A DNA stretch of 64,000 nucleotides from Oxalobacteraceae sp. CFBP 13730 (GCA_014841835.1 JACYUQ010000001.1:248001-312000); one strand, 5' to 3'. Positions 1-11,455 are shown, numbered from the stretch's first letter. Notes: generated by a model not told the origin, from the letters alone. Program-made: numbers and translations.

Positions 1-1
1 C

Positions 2-2125
2 CCGGGCTCGATCCAGCCCCATGGCGCAATCCTGTTCTTTACCGAAGATGCACGTCTGGCCGGCTGGAGCGAAAACGCGCCCGGCATGCTCGGCGTCACA
101 CCACAACTGGGCCTGTCGCTCGATGCGCTGGCCCTCCCGGTGGCCGCCTTCGACGCCATCACCGACTGCATCGCCGCACTGCACGACGACGATGCCGGCC
201 CGATCGTGGCCGGCGTGTCCATTGGCGCTGCCGAATACGATTGTGTCGTGCACACCGCCCACGGGCGCGTTACCGCCGAATTCGAATTGCGCGAGGCGTC
301 GACCGAAGAAGTGTCGCAGTTCGCCGTCAAGGCGCACAGCTCGATCGACCGGCTGCGCCGCCAGAAAACCATCGAAGGACTGCTCAGCGTCGCCGTGACC
401 CAGGTGCGTGATTTCACCGGCTTCGACCGCGTGATGGCGTACCGTTTCCGCGCTGACGACAGCGGCGATGTGGTGGCCGAAAGCCGGCGCGACGACCTGG
501 TCCCGTACATCGGCCAGCGCTACCCGGCCGGCGACATCCCGGCCCAGGCGCGCCGTCTGTACACGCTCAACACGCTGCGCATGATCGGCGACATGGATTA
601 CACCGCCGTGCCGCTGTGCGGCGCACCGGGTGCCCTGCCGCTGGACATGAGCTTTGCCGTGCTGCGCAGCGTCTCGCCGGTGCACATCGAATACCTGAAG
701 AACATGCACGTGATGGCATCGATGAGCGTGTCGATCGTCATCAACGGGCGCCTGTGGGGCCTGATCGCCTGCCATCACATGTCGAAGAAGCTGGTGCCGT
801 ACGCGGTGCGCCTGGCGGCCGACGTGCTGGCGCAGGTGATGGCCTCGACCATCCTCAGCATCGAAGCGCGCGCCGACGCCACGCTCGCCGAGCAGTCGGC
901 GCGCGTGCGCACGGGCATCGTCGAATCGCTGCTGCTGGACGACGATCCGCTCGACGCGCTGGGCGAGCACAGCAAGTCACTGATGGCCGCTGCCGGCGCC
1001 CAGGCAATGATCGTTGCGCAGCACGGCAAGGTGGCTGTGCACGGCGAACTGGCGCCGGAACTGGCCAAGGCCATCATTGCGTCGCTGCCCGACAACCAGC
1101 ACGATTTGCTGGTGCGCGAAGGCAAACAGGAATGGCCCGAGTCGCTTCAGGAACAACTGGGAAAGTGGGTCGGCATGCTGGCCCTGCCCTTCGATCCGAT
1201 GGGCCAGGGCTGGTGCGTGCTGCTGCGCGTCGAACAGATCGAAACCGTGGCCTGGGGCGGTCGCCCTGAAAAGATTGCCATCTTCGGCCCGCTGGGCGAA
1301 CGCCTGACGCCACGCGGCTCGTTCGATGCCTGGCACGAAACGGTGCGCAATCGCGCGCACCCGTGGGAACCGACCGTGCTGGGCAATGCCCGCCTGACGC
1401 TGGCCGAACTGGTGCGCGCGATGAACTCGCACCGCTCGCAAACCGAGGCCACCCGCGCGCAACTGCTGGCCATGCTCGGGCATGACCTGCGCGATCCGCT
1501 GCACTCGATCAATATGGCCGGCATGGTCCTGGAACGCACCGGCAACGGCGGCGGCAATGGCCAGCCGACGCTGGGCAAGCGCATCCAGTCATCGACCAAC
1601 CGCATGCAGCGCATGATCAGCCAGGTGCTGGACATGAGCCGGATCGACAGTGGCATGGGGCTGGGCGTGTCGCTCGTGCCGGTCGACCTGAAGGAATTGC
1701 TGGTCGACCTGATGGACGAGGCGCGCATGGCGTACCCGTCGATCCCGCTCGACCTGATCTGCGACGACGAGGCCACCGTCAAGGCCGACAGTGGCCGGCT
1801 GGGCCAGGTGTTGTCGAACCTGATGAGCAATGCGCGTCACCATGGTGAGCCCGGCACGCCGGTGACCGTGTGCCTGCGCGCCAACGAGCGCGATGCATCG
1901 GTCGAAGTCGCCAATGCCGGTCAGGCAATCGCGCCCGAGACGGTGGCCACGTTGTTCAATCCGTTCAAGCGCGCGTCGATGAACAATCCGCGCAACCGCA
2001 CCGGCATGGGGCTTGGCCTGTACATCGCGCAGCAGATCGTGCGCGAGCACCAGGGCGAGCTGGCCTACCGGTATGCGGATGGGCGGGTGATCTTCACGTT
2101 GCGGTTGCCGCTGCTCGCAGGGTGA
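2..2125 (+). CDS. bphP: Bacteriophytochrome sensor histidine kinase (5' end outside window)
   Basis: Red/far-red photoreceptor kinase that binds biliverdin. The reading frame is open from base 2, and its first visible residues are PGSIQPHG, the conserved PAS motif that follows the biliverdin-binding Cys in BphPs, so the true start and that Cys lie upstream. The GAF domain shows the PAGDIPAQARRLY motif. At the place where plant and cyanobacterial phytochromes carry their Cys this protein reads SPVHIEYLKNM, without Cys, as expected for a bacterial type. The PHY tongue carries WGG and PRGSF. The kinase has H-box GHDLRDPL (His codon 1481-1483), an N-box NLMSNARHHG and a G-box GMGLGLYIA near the end. 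No heme oxygenase gene (bphO) is visible in the window. The 3' end overlaps the convergent DUF1842 gene by 32 bp. Confidence 0.93.
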   Translation, partial: PGSIQPHGAILFFTEDARLAGWSENAPGMLGVTPQLGLSLDALALPVAAFDAITDCIAALHDDDAGPIVAGVSIGAAEYDCVVHTAHGRVTAEFELREASTEEVSQFAVKAHSSIDRLRRQKTIEGLLSVAVTQVRDFTGFDRVMAYRFRADDSGDVVAESRRDDLVPYIGQRYPAGDIPAQARRLYTLNTLRMIGDMDYTAVPLCGAPGALPLDMSFAVLRSVSPVHIEYLKNMHVMASMSVSIVINGRLWGLIACHHMSKKLVPYAVRLAADVLAQVMASTILSIEARADATLAEQSARVRTGIVESLLLDDDPLDALGEHSKSLMAAAGAQAMIVAQHGKVAVHGELAPELAKAIIASLPDNQHDLLVREGKQEWPESLQEQLGKWVGMLALPFDPMGQGWCVLLRVEQIETVAWGGRPEKIAIFGPLGERLTPRGSFDAWHETVRNRAHPWEPTVLGNARLTLAELVRAMNSHRSQTEATRAQLLAMLGHDLRDPLHSINMAGMVLERTGNGGGNGQPTLGKRIQSSTNRMQRMISQVLDMSRIDSGMGLGVSLVPVDLKELLVDLMDEARMAYPSIPLDLICDDEATVKADSGRLGQVLSNLMSNARHHGEPGTPVTVCLRANERDASVEVANAGQAIAPETVATLFNPFKRASMNNPRNRTGMGLGLYIAQQIVREHQGELAYRYADGRVIFTLRLPLLAG

Positions 2126-2516
2126 GTCCGGGCGTGATCGGCACATCGATCACGTCGTTCGGCGGATAGTTGAAGTAGCCCCGGCCCACCCAGTCATTGT
2201 CAGTCACGAAGAACGCGCTGAACGGAATTTCCAGGGTACCGATCGCGGGCGGTTTGAGCGTTGTGAAGATGGTGCCCTTGAGCGCCAGCGAGCGCGTCGC
2301 CGGGCCGAATCCCATCGCGCGGATCTGGCCCGTGATATTGGACACCGGCAGCTCGCCGTACGGTGACGCCAGCGCCTGGGTAATTTCTCCCTTGCCCTGC
2401 ACGGTGCCATCGGCCCCGTCGATCATCAGCGCCATGGTCAGGATCGGGGCGCCCGGCATGCCCTGATTGCCGGCGGTCAGCGTGACCACCTTTACGGATT
2501 CGAACGTATTCGCCAT
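2094..2516 (-). CDS. DUF1842 family protein
   Basis: Predicted 140-residue soluble protein starting MANTFESV, preceded by AAGGAG six bases before the ATG, which fixes this start although the frame stays open far upstream. No signal peptide or membrane segment is visible. The composition (GMPGAPILTMALMIDG, KGEITQALASP, LKGTIFTTL) fits beta-rich proteins of the DUF1842 family as I remember them; the function is unknown. The last codons lie inside the end of the convergent phytochrome gene, so the two transcripts can pair. The family assignment is from memory of its conserved sequence and is moderately certain; that the gene is real is well supported by the ribosome site and coding pattern. Confidence 0.75.
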   Translation of the reverse strand: MANTFESVKVVTLTAGNQGMPGAPILTMALMIDGADGTVQGKGEITQALASPYGELPVSNITGQIRAMGFGPATRSLALKGTIFTTLKPPAIGTLEIPFSAFFVTDNDWVGRGYFNYPPNDVIDVPITPGLTLRAAATAT

Positions 2517-2730
2517 CGTGTGCTCCTTGATCTGGTTGGCCTGCGGGGATTGCCCGGCGTTCGCGCCGCTCGGGGCATGGCCACTGTAAGCACATGCGGA
2601 CGTGCTCACCTTCCGGTTTCCTTCCGATGCGCAAGCGGCTTCGCGTGATCCGTGCCACCCACGCATAATTCTCTTATGCAAGCGCCGAGCACGTGGTAAT
2701 CTCACAACACCATTCCCAGCCCCCTGTTGC

Positions 2731-3336
2731 ATGACGCTCATCAAGTTCATCGAAATCATGGCGATCCTGGTCGGCGCATTCTCCGGCTTCATCGAAGCGC
2801 GGCGCAAGCGCATGGATCTGGTCGGGGTATTCACCGTGGCGTTCATCACGGCATTTGGTGGCGGCACGCTGCGCGACATCCTGCTCGACAAGCGTCCGCT
2901 GTTCTGGGTGACGCACCAGGAATACGCGATCGCGATCTTCGTACTGGCGCTCGTTGCCTCTCCCCTCATCCGCACGCTGCGCCAGATCGTCTCGGAACGC
3001 CTGATCGTGATTGCCGATGCGGTGGGCCTGGGCCTGTTCTCGATCGCGGGCGTGTCCGCTGCACTGGCGGCGGACATGCCGATCTTCATTGCCTCGATGA
3101 TGGGCGTCATTACGGGGATTTTCGGAGGCGTACTGCGCGATATCGTCTGTAACGAAGTACCGATGGTGTTCCGTGACGGCAAACCGTATGCGATCTGCGC
3201 CTTCATCGGCAACTGGCTGTTTCTGCTGATGGGCAAGTACGGCGTGCCCGACGATTTTGCGCTGTGGTCGAGCTGCCTGTTCATCAGCGGCCTGCGGCTG
3301 CTGACGTGGAAGTTCGATATGCGGATGGGGCGGTAA
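2731..3336 (+). CDS. TRIC / UPF0126 family inner-membrane channel protein
   Basis: 201-residue integral membrane protein of the UPF0126 (YadS/YicG) family, related to trimeric intracellular cation channels. It has about seven hydrophobic segments and the two family repeats, each with a Gly-rich turn followed by LRD: FGGGTLRDILL in the first half and FGGVLRDIVCNE in the second. The start at MTLIKFIE matches the family; the frame is open further upstream, but that part lacks the family pattern and a ribosome site. Members are proposed to carry small cations or glycine; which applies here cannot be read from the sequence. It stands alone between a DUF1842 gene and glnB. Confidence 0.85.
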   Translation: MTLIKFIEIMAILVGAFSGFIEARRKRMDLVGVFTVAFITAFGGGTLRDILLDKRPLFWVTHQEYAIAIFVLALVASPLIRTLRQIVSERLIVIADAVGLGLFSIAGVSAALAADMPIFIASMMGVITGIFGGVLRDIVCNEVPMVFRDGKPYAICAFIGNWLFLLMGKYGVPDDFALWSSCLFISGLRLLTWKFDMRMGR

Positions 3337-3371
3337 CGACGCACCGCCCCGGTGGGGTCAGGTAGGCTTGC

Positions 3372-5779
<2,408 letters not shown>

Positions 5780-5850
5780 GAATGGGTCTCTCGCAGTGCC
5801 GACGCGGCGAATCGCTGCCCGTCGCCACTTACTTCGTAGGATTGGAAGCA

Positions 5851-7008
5851 ATGTTGAAAGCAATGACAGATTATCGCACGCATATCGTCTCGAGCCTGTC
5901 CGAAGTCGGGCAGGCGCCATGGGACGCGCTGGTCCAGGCCCAGGCGGCGCCGACGCCGTTTCTCTCGTATGCGTTCCTGCACGCGCTGCACGCGTCTGGC
6001 AGCGCGGCGCCCGAGAGCGGCTGGCAGCCGCAGTTTCTGCTGCTATACGACGCAGCCGACGTACTGGCGGCCGCCCTGCCCCTGTACGTCAAGGGCCACT
6101 CGTACGGCGAGTATGTGTTCGACTGGGCCTGGGCCGATGCCTACGCCCGCAATGGCCTCGACTATTACCCGAAGCTGCTGTCGGCGATTCCGTTCACGCC
6201 GGTGGCCGGCTCGCGCCTCTTGGCGGTCGACGCCGCTGCACGCGCCGCGCTGATCGACGTGCTGACGGCCACGCAGTCGGCAACCGAAGTCTCGTCGACC
6301 CACATCCTGTTCCCGCCCGAGGACGAAGCGCAGGCCCTCAAGGATGCCGGTTTCCTGCTGCGCAGCGGCGTGCAGTTTCACTGGCTGAACCGGGGCTATG
6401 CGAGCTTCGATGATTTTCTGGCCACGCTCGAGCCGAAAAAGCGCAAGAACATCCGCGCCGAGCGGCGCAAGGTGGTCGATGCCGGCGTGACGATGCGGCG
6501 CGTGCGCGGGGCGGATGCCACGCGCGAGGACTGGGTGCTGTTCAACCGCTGCTACCGCAATACCTATAAAGACCATCATTCAACGCCGTACCTGAACCTG
6601 GACTTTTTCCTGCGCATCGGTGCGACGATGCCGGACAATATCCTGCTCGTGATCGCCGAACTGGAAGGCCGCGCGGTTGCTGCATCGCTCGTCATCCACG
6701 ATGCGGACACGCTGTACGGGCGCTACTGGGGCGCGCTCGAACACGTGCCGTGCCTGCACTTCGAGGCCGCGTATTACCAGCCGCTGGAATTCTGCATCGA
6801 ACAGGGCATCGCCACGTTCGAAGGCGGCGCGCAGGGCGAGCACAAGATGGCGCGCGGCTTCCTGCCAACCAAGACCTGGTCGGCGCATTGGCTGGCGCAT
6901 CCGTCGTTTGCCAATGCGGTGGAAAATTTCCTGCAGCGTGAGGCGGGCGGGATCGACGATTATCTCGATGAATTGAACGAGCGCAGTCCGTTCCGCAGTC
7001 AGCCATAA
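5851..7008 (+). CDS. GNAT family N-acetyltransferase, DUF482 (FemAB-like)
   Basis: 385-residue protein of the DUF482 group, which has a GNAT fold and is often annotated as peptidogalycan biosynthesis protein. Recognisable pieces are [11 protein letters not shown], the [11 protein letters not shown] block, [16 protein letters not shown] and the C-terminal [17 protein letters not shown] segment. The start at ATG 5851 follows GGATTGGAAGCA; ATG 5863 is an alternative. The gene is divergent from nadE with about 70 bp between the starts. The substrate is not known; the many charged and aromatic residues suggest transfer of an acyl or aminoacyl group, but that is only family reasoning. A strong hairpin at 7027-7063 ends the transcript. 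Confidence 0.85.
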   Translation: MLKAMTDYRTHIVSSLSEVGQAPWDALVQAQAAPTPFLSYAFLHALHASGSAAPESGWQPQFLLLYDAADVLAAALPLYVKGHSYGEYVFDWAWADAYARNGLDYYPKLLSAIPFTPVAGSRLLAVDAAARAALIDVLTATQSATEVSSTHILFPPEDEAQALKDAGFLLRSGVQFHWLNRGYASFDDFLATLEPKKRKNIRAERRKVVDAGVTMRRVRGADATREDWVLFNRCYRNTYKDHHSTPYLNLDFFLRIGATMPDNILLVIAELEGRAVAASLVIHDADTLYGRYWGALEHVPCLHFEAAYYQPLEFCIEQGIATFEGGAQGEHKMARGFLPTKTWSAHWLAHPSFANAVENFLQREAGGIDDYLDELNERSPFRSQP

Positions 7009-7026
7009 GACGACGCGGGCAGACGT

Positions 7027-7063
7027 AAAAAAAGGCCGGCCCGCAGTGCGGGCCCAGCCTTTT
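7027..7063. terminator. Bidirectional intrinsic terminator
   Basis: Core stem GGCCCGC (7038-7044) pairs with GCGGGCC (7048-7054) over a three-base loop, flanked by outer arms AAAAGGC (7030-7036) and GCCTTTT (7057-7063). The A-run on the left and T-run on the right let it work for the GNAT gene on the plus strand and for the small gene at 7098-7226 on the minus strand. Confidence 0.85.
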
Positions 7064-7097
7064 CATCAGTCCGACAGCACGTGGCGGTAAGTACTGC

Positions 7098-7226
7098 TTA
7101 GTTCCAGCCGCCGGCGTTCAGGCGGTAATCGACTTTCGATGGCTTGATGGCTTCAGCGCGCTTGCGCAGGGCATATTTGGCGCGGCTGCCGGCAGCGGCG
7201 ACGAGTGCGTGGACAATCTTTTTCAC
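7098..7226 (-). CDS. Small basic protein, 42 residues, unknown function
   Basis: A short frame read as GTG AAA AAG ATT GTC CAC and ending GGC TGG AAC TAA. It starts with GTG seven bases after a perfect AAGGAG. The product begins VKKIVHALVAAAGSR (Met at the first position in vivo), continues AKYALRKRAEAIKPSK and ends VDYRLNAGGWN; it is rich in Lys, Arg and Ala, with a probable amphipathic helix over residues 1-27 and no Cys. It has its own candidate promoter (7293-7320) and the strong terminator at 7027-7063, which together define a single-gene transcript. I do not recognise a family. Its place just after mdcH does not prove a link with malonate use. Confidence 0.6.
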   Translation of the reverse strand: MKKIVHALVAAAGSRAKYALRKRAEAIKPSKVDYRLNAGGWN

Positions 7227-7246
7227 GTAGAGCTCCTTCGATTGCA

Positions 7247-7262
7247 TTGCCCAGATGGGCAA
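7247..7262. promoter_or_regulatory. Palindrome in the leader of the small gene
   Basis: TTGCCCAGATGGGCAA: seven-base perfect arms around two bases, placed between the candidate promoter at 7293-7320 and the ribosome site of the 42-residue gene. It could be an operator or a small leader hairpin that affects translation. Confidence 0.45.
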
Positions 7263-7292
7263 CGCCTATGGTTTCAGTTGGTGTACCACTGT

Positions 7293-7320
7293 TATATAGG
7301 CGACTCAGCGTGTTTTCCAA
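7293..7320 (-). promoter_or_regulatory. Candidate sigma-70 promoter of the small gene
   Basis: On the minus strand TTGGAA (7315-7320) and TATATA (7293-7298) are separated by 16 bases, close to the housekeeping consensus. It lies about 70 bp upstream of the GTG start at 7226 and downstream of the mdcH stop. Confidence 0.45.
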
Positions 7321-7357
7321 TTCTGAGTTGCAATATCAGACATCAGCTTCGTGAATG

Positions 7358-8284
7358 TCAGTCAAGCTGCCTGTCTAGCCAGGCGCGTATCCCGTCAAGC
7401 GAGCGAAATTCCGTGACCGATCGACAAGCGATGGTTGGGTTGCGCGACTGCAACATGCGGGACAGCGCGGCGCCCGGCCCCAGTTCGAGCGCCACCGTGA
7501 CGCCGGCTTCGCCCAACGCGTCCATACAGTCACGCCAGCAGATTGGCTCGGCGATCTGACGCGGCAGTTCCGCCAACGCCTTGGCTGCATCAAACACGGG
7601 TTCGGCCGTGATGCCGGACAGCACGGGGAATGCAGGTGCGCTCCATTGCGCATCGCTCAGCAAGGCCGCGAACGGTGCGACCGCGCCTGCCAGCAGCGGC
7701 GTGTGCGATGCGACCGCGACCGGCAGCACGGTAGCGTGGCCACCGGCGGCAATCGCGGCGCTGGCCAACGCGTCACGCTGCGCGGCCGGACCGCCTGCTA
7801 CCAGCGCATCGTCGCCAGTCACGATGGCCGGATAAAACCCGGCGCCCGCCAGCAACGCATCAACCGTCCCGGACGGCATGCCGGACAGCGCCACCATGCC
7901 CTGCGCCGCGCCATCGACCACGCAAGCGTCCATCAGGCGCGCCCGCTCGATGGCCAGCCTGATCACGTCCTCCGGTGCCAGCGCTCCGGCGACGCCATAG
8001 GCTGACAACTCACCGATGCTGTAGCCGGCCACCAGCGCCGGCGTCGCGATCGTGGCCTGCAACGCGCGCCACATGGCCAGCGTGGCAGCGACGATGGCCG
8101 GTTGCGCGATGCGGTTCGTGAAGCGCTCGTCGCCAAGGCCGGCTTGCAGCGTCGCACCCAGTGCGGGATCGGCGCACCATTTCTCAAGCAGCCGGCTGGC
8201 CGCAGGATCGCCGCGTGCCATGTCGAACATCGCCGGATGCTGCGCGCCCTGCCCCGGGCACAGGATGGCCAGGCGCCCCGCCAT
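7358..8284 (-). CDS. mdcH: Malonate decarboxylase, malonyl-ACP transacylase subunit (MdcH)
   Basis: 308-residue FabD-like malonyltransferase that primes the decarboxylase by loading malonyl from malonyl-CoA onto the thiol of the prosthetic group of MdcC. The nucleophile lies in VAGYSIGELSAYG (Ser89), with the partner His in VASHTPLL (His194) and the conserved LCPGQGAQHPAMF at the N-terminus. The start ATG overlaps the stop of mdcB (ATGA). It is the last gene of the mdc operon. The frame is open further upstream, but that stretch is the end of mdcB in another frame. Confidence 0.93.
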   Translation of the reverse strand: MAGRLAILCPGQGAQHPAMFDMARGDPAASRLLEKWCADPALGATLQAGLGDERFTNRIAQPAIVAATLAMWRALQATIATPALVAGYSIGELSAYGVAGALAPEDVIRLAIERARLMDACVVDGAAQGMVALSGMPSGTVDALLAGAGFYPAIVTGDDALVAGGPAAQRDALASAAIAAGGHATVLPVAVASHTPLLAGAVAPFAALLSDAQWSAPAFPVLSGITAEPVFDAAKALAELPRQIAEPICWRDCMDALGEAGVTVALELGPGAALSRMLQSRNPTIACRSVTEFRSLDGIRAWLDRQLD

Positions 8285-9180
8285 CAGCGTGTCGTCACCG
8301 TGTGCACGAGGCACACGGCGCCCAGCAGATCGGCCGCGCCGCCCGGCGACAGGCGCGCCGCGACGAAGCTGCGGTGGCTGGCCAGCGCGCGCGCTTCCCA
8401 GTTTGGCGCGGCCGTGCCGCCGCGCGCTACGAAGGCGCGTGCCTGGCGCCGTACCGTGAGGGCACCTTCGACACCGCCACGGTGGTAGACATTGGTGTCG
8501 CTGATATGGGCCATCAGCGCGAACAGCGCATCGATGCGCGCTTCGGGCATGCCGCGCCCTGCTGCCAATGCACGGCGCAGCGCCGGCAGGCCCACGTCGA
8601 ACACTGACGGGAAGCCAAGTGCGCCTTCTTCGCGCGCACCGCTCGCTGCGTAGCGCAGCACGGCACGGGCGCCGTGCGACGCATGCTCGCTCTTGACGAT
8701 GCTGTGCGCACCCAGCGCCTGGCCCCAGCATGCGCGCAGCAGCTCACCGATCCGTGCCGGGGTCAAGGCTTCACCACGCGCCCGGCAGCGACCGATGGCC
8801 GCACACAGCATGCCCAGGCAAAAGATCGCACCGCGGTGCGTGTTGATGCCGCCAGTCGCACGCAGCATCCGTGCTTCGGCATCGATGCCCAGCTGTTTCA
8901 ATGTGTGAAACGGCGCATCCTGTATGCCGGCGCGGGTGATGTCGCCAAAGTAGCGGCGCAGCGCAAACAGACTGCGCATGAAGGTGGCGGACGTCATGTC
9001 GCTGTGGCTGCCGTTGTCGACCTTCGAGACCAGGCCCGGCTTCGGGTACAGCACCAGCTCCGCGTACAGGCTGCGCACGGCCACGCGCGCGATGCGCTGG
9101 CAAAAGACGCGCTCGTCGGCATCTGCGCGTTCGGGCCGGACAGATAGGTGCGCCGTCTGCACGCGATCCAGGTCATCCAT
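8284..9180 (-). CDS. mdcB: Triphosphoribosyl-dephospho-CoA synthase (MdcB)
   Basis: 298-residue CitG/MdcB family enzyme that makes 2'-(5''-triphosphoribosyl)-3'-dephospho-CoA from ATP and dephospho-CoA, the precursor of the malonate decarboxylase prosthetic group. Family motifs are LYPKPGLVSKVDNGSHSDM near residue 43, ATGGINTHRGAIF near residue 108, and SDTNVYHRGG near residue 218. The start overlaps the end of mdcG by eight bases and the stop overlaps mdcH by four, so it is fully embedded in the operon. In many pseudomonad clusters mdcB follows mdcA; here it follows mdcG. Confidence 0.94.
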   Translation of the reverse strand: MDDLDRVQTAHLSVRPERADADERVFCQRIARVAVRSLYAELVLYPKPGLVSKVDNGSHSDMTSATFMRSLFALRRYFGDITRAGIQDAPFHTLKQLGIDAEARMLRATGGINTHRGAIFCLGMLCAAIGRCRARGEALTPARIGELLRACWGQALGAHSIVKSEHASHGARAVLRYAASGAREEGALGFPSVFDVGLPALRRALAAGRGMPEARIDALFALMAHISDTNVYHRGGVEGALTVRRQARAFVARGGTAAPNWEARALASHRSFVAARLSPGGAADLLGAVCLVHTVTTR

Positions 9181-9847
9181 GTTCTTCCTCCAGCGTGGCC
9201 ATCAATGTTTCGGGCAGCACCAGCGCGATGCGGTCCAGCCCTTTCGTCAACACGCGCGTGCCCGGTGAACCGGCAAACGCCGCGCGCAGTTCCTTCCATG
9301 CGACCGCGCGGCCATCGGGGAACACCACTTCGCCATCCAGCGGCAGGATGCCCGCATGCCACGACAGCAGATCGAGGCCGATCATCAGCTGGCGCCGCGT
9401 CTGCGGCTGCAGCAGCACGTCGATATCGGACAGCGGTGTCAGGTAATACTGGCCCGTGAGTGCGGCCAGCGCCACCGAGCCGTACACGGAGAGGCTCACG
9501 CCGGCATCGGCCGCCTGGCTCTCCAGCGCTTCCAGGCCTTCACGCCACTGCGAGGGCACGGCGTCAAGTGCGCCGACCAGCGGCAAGGCGCGCGTGCGCC
9601 GACCGATATCGGACATCTCGACCGCGCAGCCGAATTTGAGTTTGCCGCCATCTTCAGGGCGCGGCGGCAGCGGGAACCCGATCGCCACCTCGCCCGGCAG
9701 CATGCCGGCTTCGGTGCGCCGCACGACGGCCGGCCAGCCGCCGTCACGCCAGCGATCCAGCGCAGACAGCGCGGCCTGCGGCGCGCCCGAACGCACGCGC
9801 TGCCAGCCGCGGCTCGTCAGCCAGACCAGGTCATGCCGGGCGAACAT
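9173..9847 (-). CDS. mdcG: Phosphoribosyl-dephospho-CoA transferase (MdcG, holo-ACP synthase)
   Basis: 224-residue nucleotidyltransferase that attaches the MdcB product to the carrier subunit MdcC, giving the active holo-protein. It shows the family signature YGSVALAALTGQYYLTP followed by SDIDVLL, with the metal-binding acids Asp141 and Asp143. The N-terminus MFARHDLVWL resembles the usual R/HDLxWL start of the family. It overlaps mdcE by 17 bases and mdcB by eight. Confidence 0.92.
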   Translation of the reverse strand: MFARHDLVWLTSRGWQRVRSGAPQAALSALDRWRDGGWPAVVRRTEAGMLPGEVAIGFPLPPRPEDGGKLKFGCAVEMSDIGRRTRALPLVGALDAVPSQWREGLEALESQAADAGVSLSVYGSVALAALTGQYYLTPLSDIDVLLQPQTRRQLMIGLDLLSWHAGILPLDGEVVFPDGRAVAWKELRAAFAGSPGTRVLTKGLDRIALVLPETLMATLEEEHG

Positions 9848-10550
9848 CGCTGCCCACCCTGACCGCCTGCGCCACCGGGTGCGCCATCAGGCGGCCGCCC
9901 CGCGCCAGGCCGAGCGCCATGCGCCCGTCTTCGGCCTTGGCATCGGCCAGTGCGCGGATCAATTCACCGGCCAGATCGCCATCCCAGATGCCGTGCAGGC
10001 CACCCATGCGCAGGTAGTTTTCCGGGCCCGGCGCGAACACGGGATTGTCCTTGGCCAGCTCGGTCAGGCGTTCTTCGGGCACCTTGGTGATGCGCGCCAT
10101 TGCCGGCAAGCCCATCACGCGGATGGTCGCCTCGGGCAGCGCGTAACACGCGCTGGCAATCAGGCCACTGGTGATGAAACCACCCGACAGCGCCTGGTCG
10201 TACACGAGGCCGATCACCGTGTGGCCTTCACGCCGCGCCAGGTCGACGCACTTGCCCAGGTGGGCCATGTAGCTGTTGATGCCCAACATCTCGTCGCGGT
10301 GGCGCAGGCGCTGGCCTTGCGTGTCGACCAGGATCAGGATCGGCCGGCCCGGATGCTCGCGCACCGTCCGCAGGATCGCCTGGGCCTGGGCCAGCGCGAT
10401 CTCGATGCCGATCGGCGTGTGGTCGGTGGTGCCGATGACGGCCACCGGCTTGCCATCGACCTGCGCGCTGCCACTTAAAAAATTGTCGGCTTCGGTGATG
10501 GCATGCCCACCGGGGAACAGTTGTGCTGCTACCGTTTGCCAATCCATCAT
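9831..10550 (-). CDS. mdcE: Malonate decarboxylase gamma subunit (MdcE)
   Basis: 239-residue subunit that together with MdcD forms the malonyl-ACP decarboxylase of the complex (carboxyltransferase/crotonase fold). Visible family features include ILILVDTQGQRLRHRDEMLG, VYDQALSGGFITSG for the acyl-binding loop, and ATIRVMGLPAMARITKVP. The start ATG overlaps the stop of mdcD (ATGA). Biotin-independent members use this pair to release CO2 directly, which agrees with the absence of biotin-dependent madB-like genes here. Confidence 0.93.
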   Translation of the reverse strand: MMDWQTVAAQLFPGGHAITEADNFLSGSAQVDGKPVAVIGTTDHTPIGIEIALAQAQAILRTVREHPGRPILILVDTQGQRLRHRDEMLGINSYMAHLGKCVDLARREGHTVIGLVYDQALSGGFITSGLIASACYALPEATIRVMGLPAMARITKVPEERLTELAKDNPVFAPGPENYLRMGGLHGIWDGDLAGELIRALADAKAEDGRMALGLARGGRLMAHPVAQAVRVGSDVRPA

Positions 10551-11455
10551 CGTTCTCCCAGCGTGGGCGTGGCGCGGTGCTGCGCTGCCAGTGTGAGGAA
10601 GGCATCGGGTTCCAGCATCGGCACTCGCGCCGGCTCTGGCATGCCCAGTCCCTTCCAGATATCCATCGGTTCGGTGAGGCCCTGCGTGTCATGCAGGCGC
10701 CGTTCGAGCATCGCCTGCTCGGCCAGCAGACCGTCGAGCGTCAACGGCGCGCCGCCCGCCGGGATGTCCGCGATGACGTCGAGCGCCGCAGCGCGCAGCG
10801 CCTCGGTATCGTCTTCCACCAGCACCTGGCAGTCGCCCAGCAGGTAGCGGTGCTTGCCGCCCGTCGTACGCCACACCAGCGCGCGGTCGCGTGAGTCGAA
10901 TTCTTCCACACCGTTGGCAGTCTCGATGACTTCGGGGCCCGACATCGCCAGGCGCCCTTCTTCGGACATGATAACCGTATTGGCGCAGCGCGCCGCGATG
11001 CCCATGCCGCCAAAGCACCCGTTGGCGCCACCGACGACGGCGATCACGGGGATGCCGGCTGCGCGCACGTCGAGGATCGCGCGCATGACTTCCGACACGG
11101 CGATCAGGCCCGCATTGGCTTCATGCAGCCGCACGCCGCCCGATTCGAGCAGCAGCACGACGGCGTGCGCCCGCTCGTCGATCGCACGCTGCAGCATGCC
11201 CACCAGCTTGGCGCCGTGGACTTCGCCTACCGCGCCACCCATGAAGCCGCCCTCCTGCGCGGCGCCAAACACGACCTGGCCACCGAGCTTGCCGCGGCCG
11301 ACAACCACGCCATCGTCGAACGACACCGCGGCATCGAGCTGCGCCAGGTGCGGACTGACGATGCGCATGGACGGCGGCAGAAATTCCTCGAACGTGCCGG
11401 CGTCGAACATGGCCGGAATGCGCTGGCGCGCCGTGAGTTCCTGGTAGCTGCTCAT
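10547..11455 (-). CDS. mdcD: Malonate decarboxylase beta subunit (MdcD)
   Basis: 302-residue carboxyltransferase-type subunit that decarboxylates malonyl-ACP with MdcE. The start MSSYQELTARQRIPAMFD follows the stop of mdcC with a four-base overlap; the frame remains open upstream across mdcC in another frame, which is not coding. Typical blocks are GVVVGRGKLGGQVVFGAAQ, FMGGAVGEVHGAKLVG, LLLESGGVRLHEANAG and GANGCFGGMGIAA, the last two forming oxyanion-hole loops of the fold. The size agrees with the family. Confidence 0.94.
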   Translation of the reverse strand: MSSYQELTARQRIPAMFDAGTFEEFLPPSMRIVSPHLAQLDAAVSFDDGVVVGRGKLGGQVVFGAAQEGGFMGGAVGEVHGAKLVGMLQRAIDERAHAVVLLLESGGVRLHEANAGLIAVSEVMRAILDVRAAGIPVIAVVGGANGCFGGMGIAARCANTVIMSEEGRLAMSGPEVIETANGVEEFDSRDRALVWRTTGGKHRYLLGDCQVLVEDDTEALRAAALDVIADIPAGGAPLTLDGLLAEQAMLERRLHDTQGLTEPMDIWKGLGMPEPARVPMLEPDAFLTLAAQHRATPTLGER

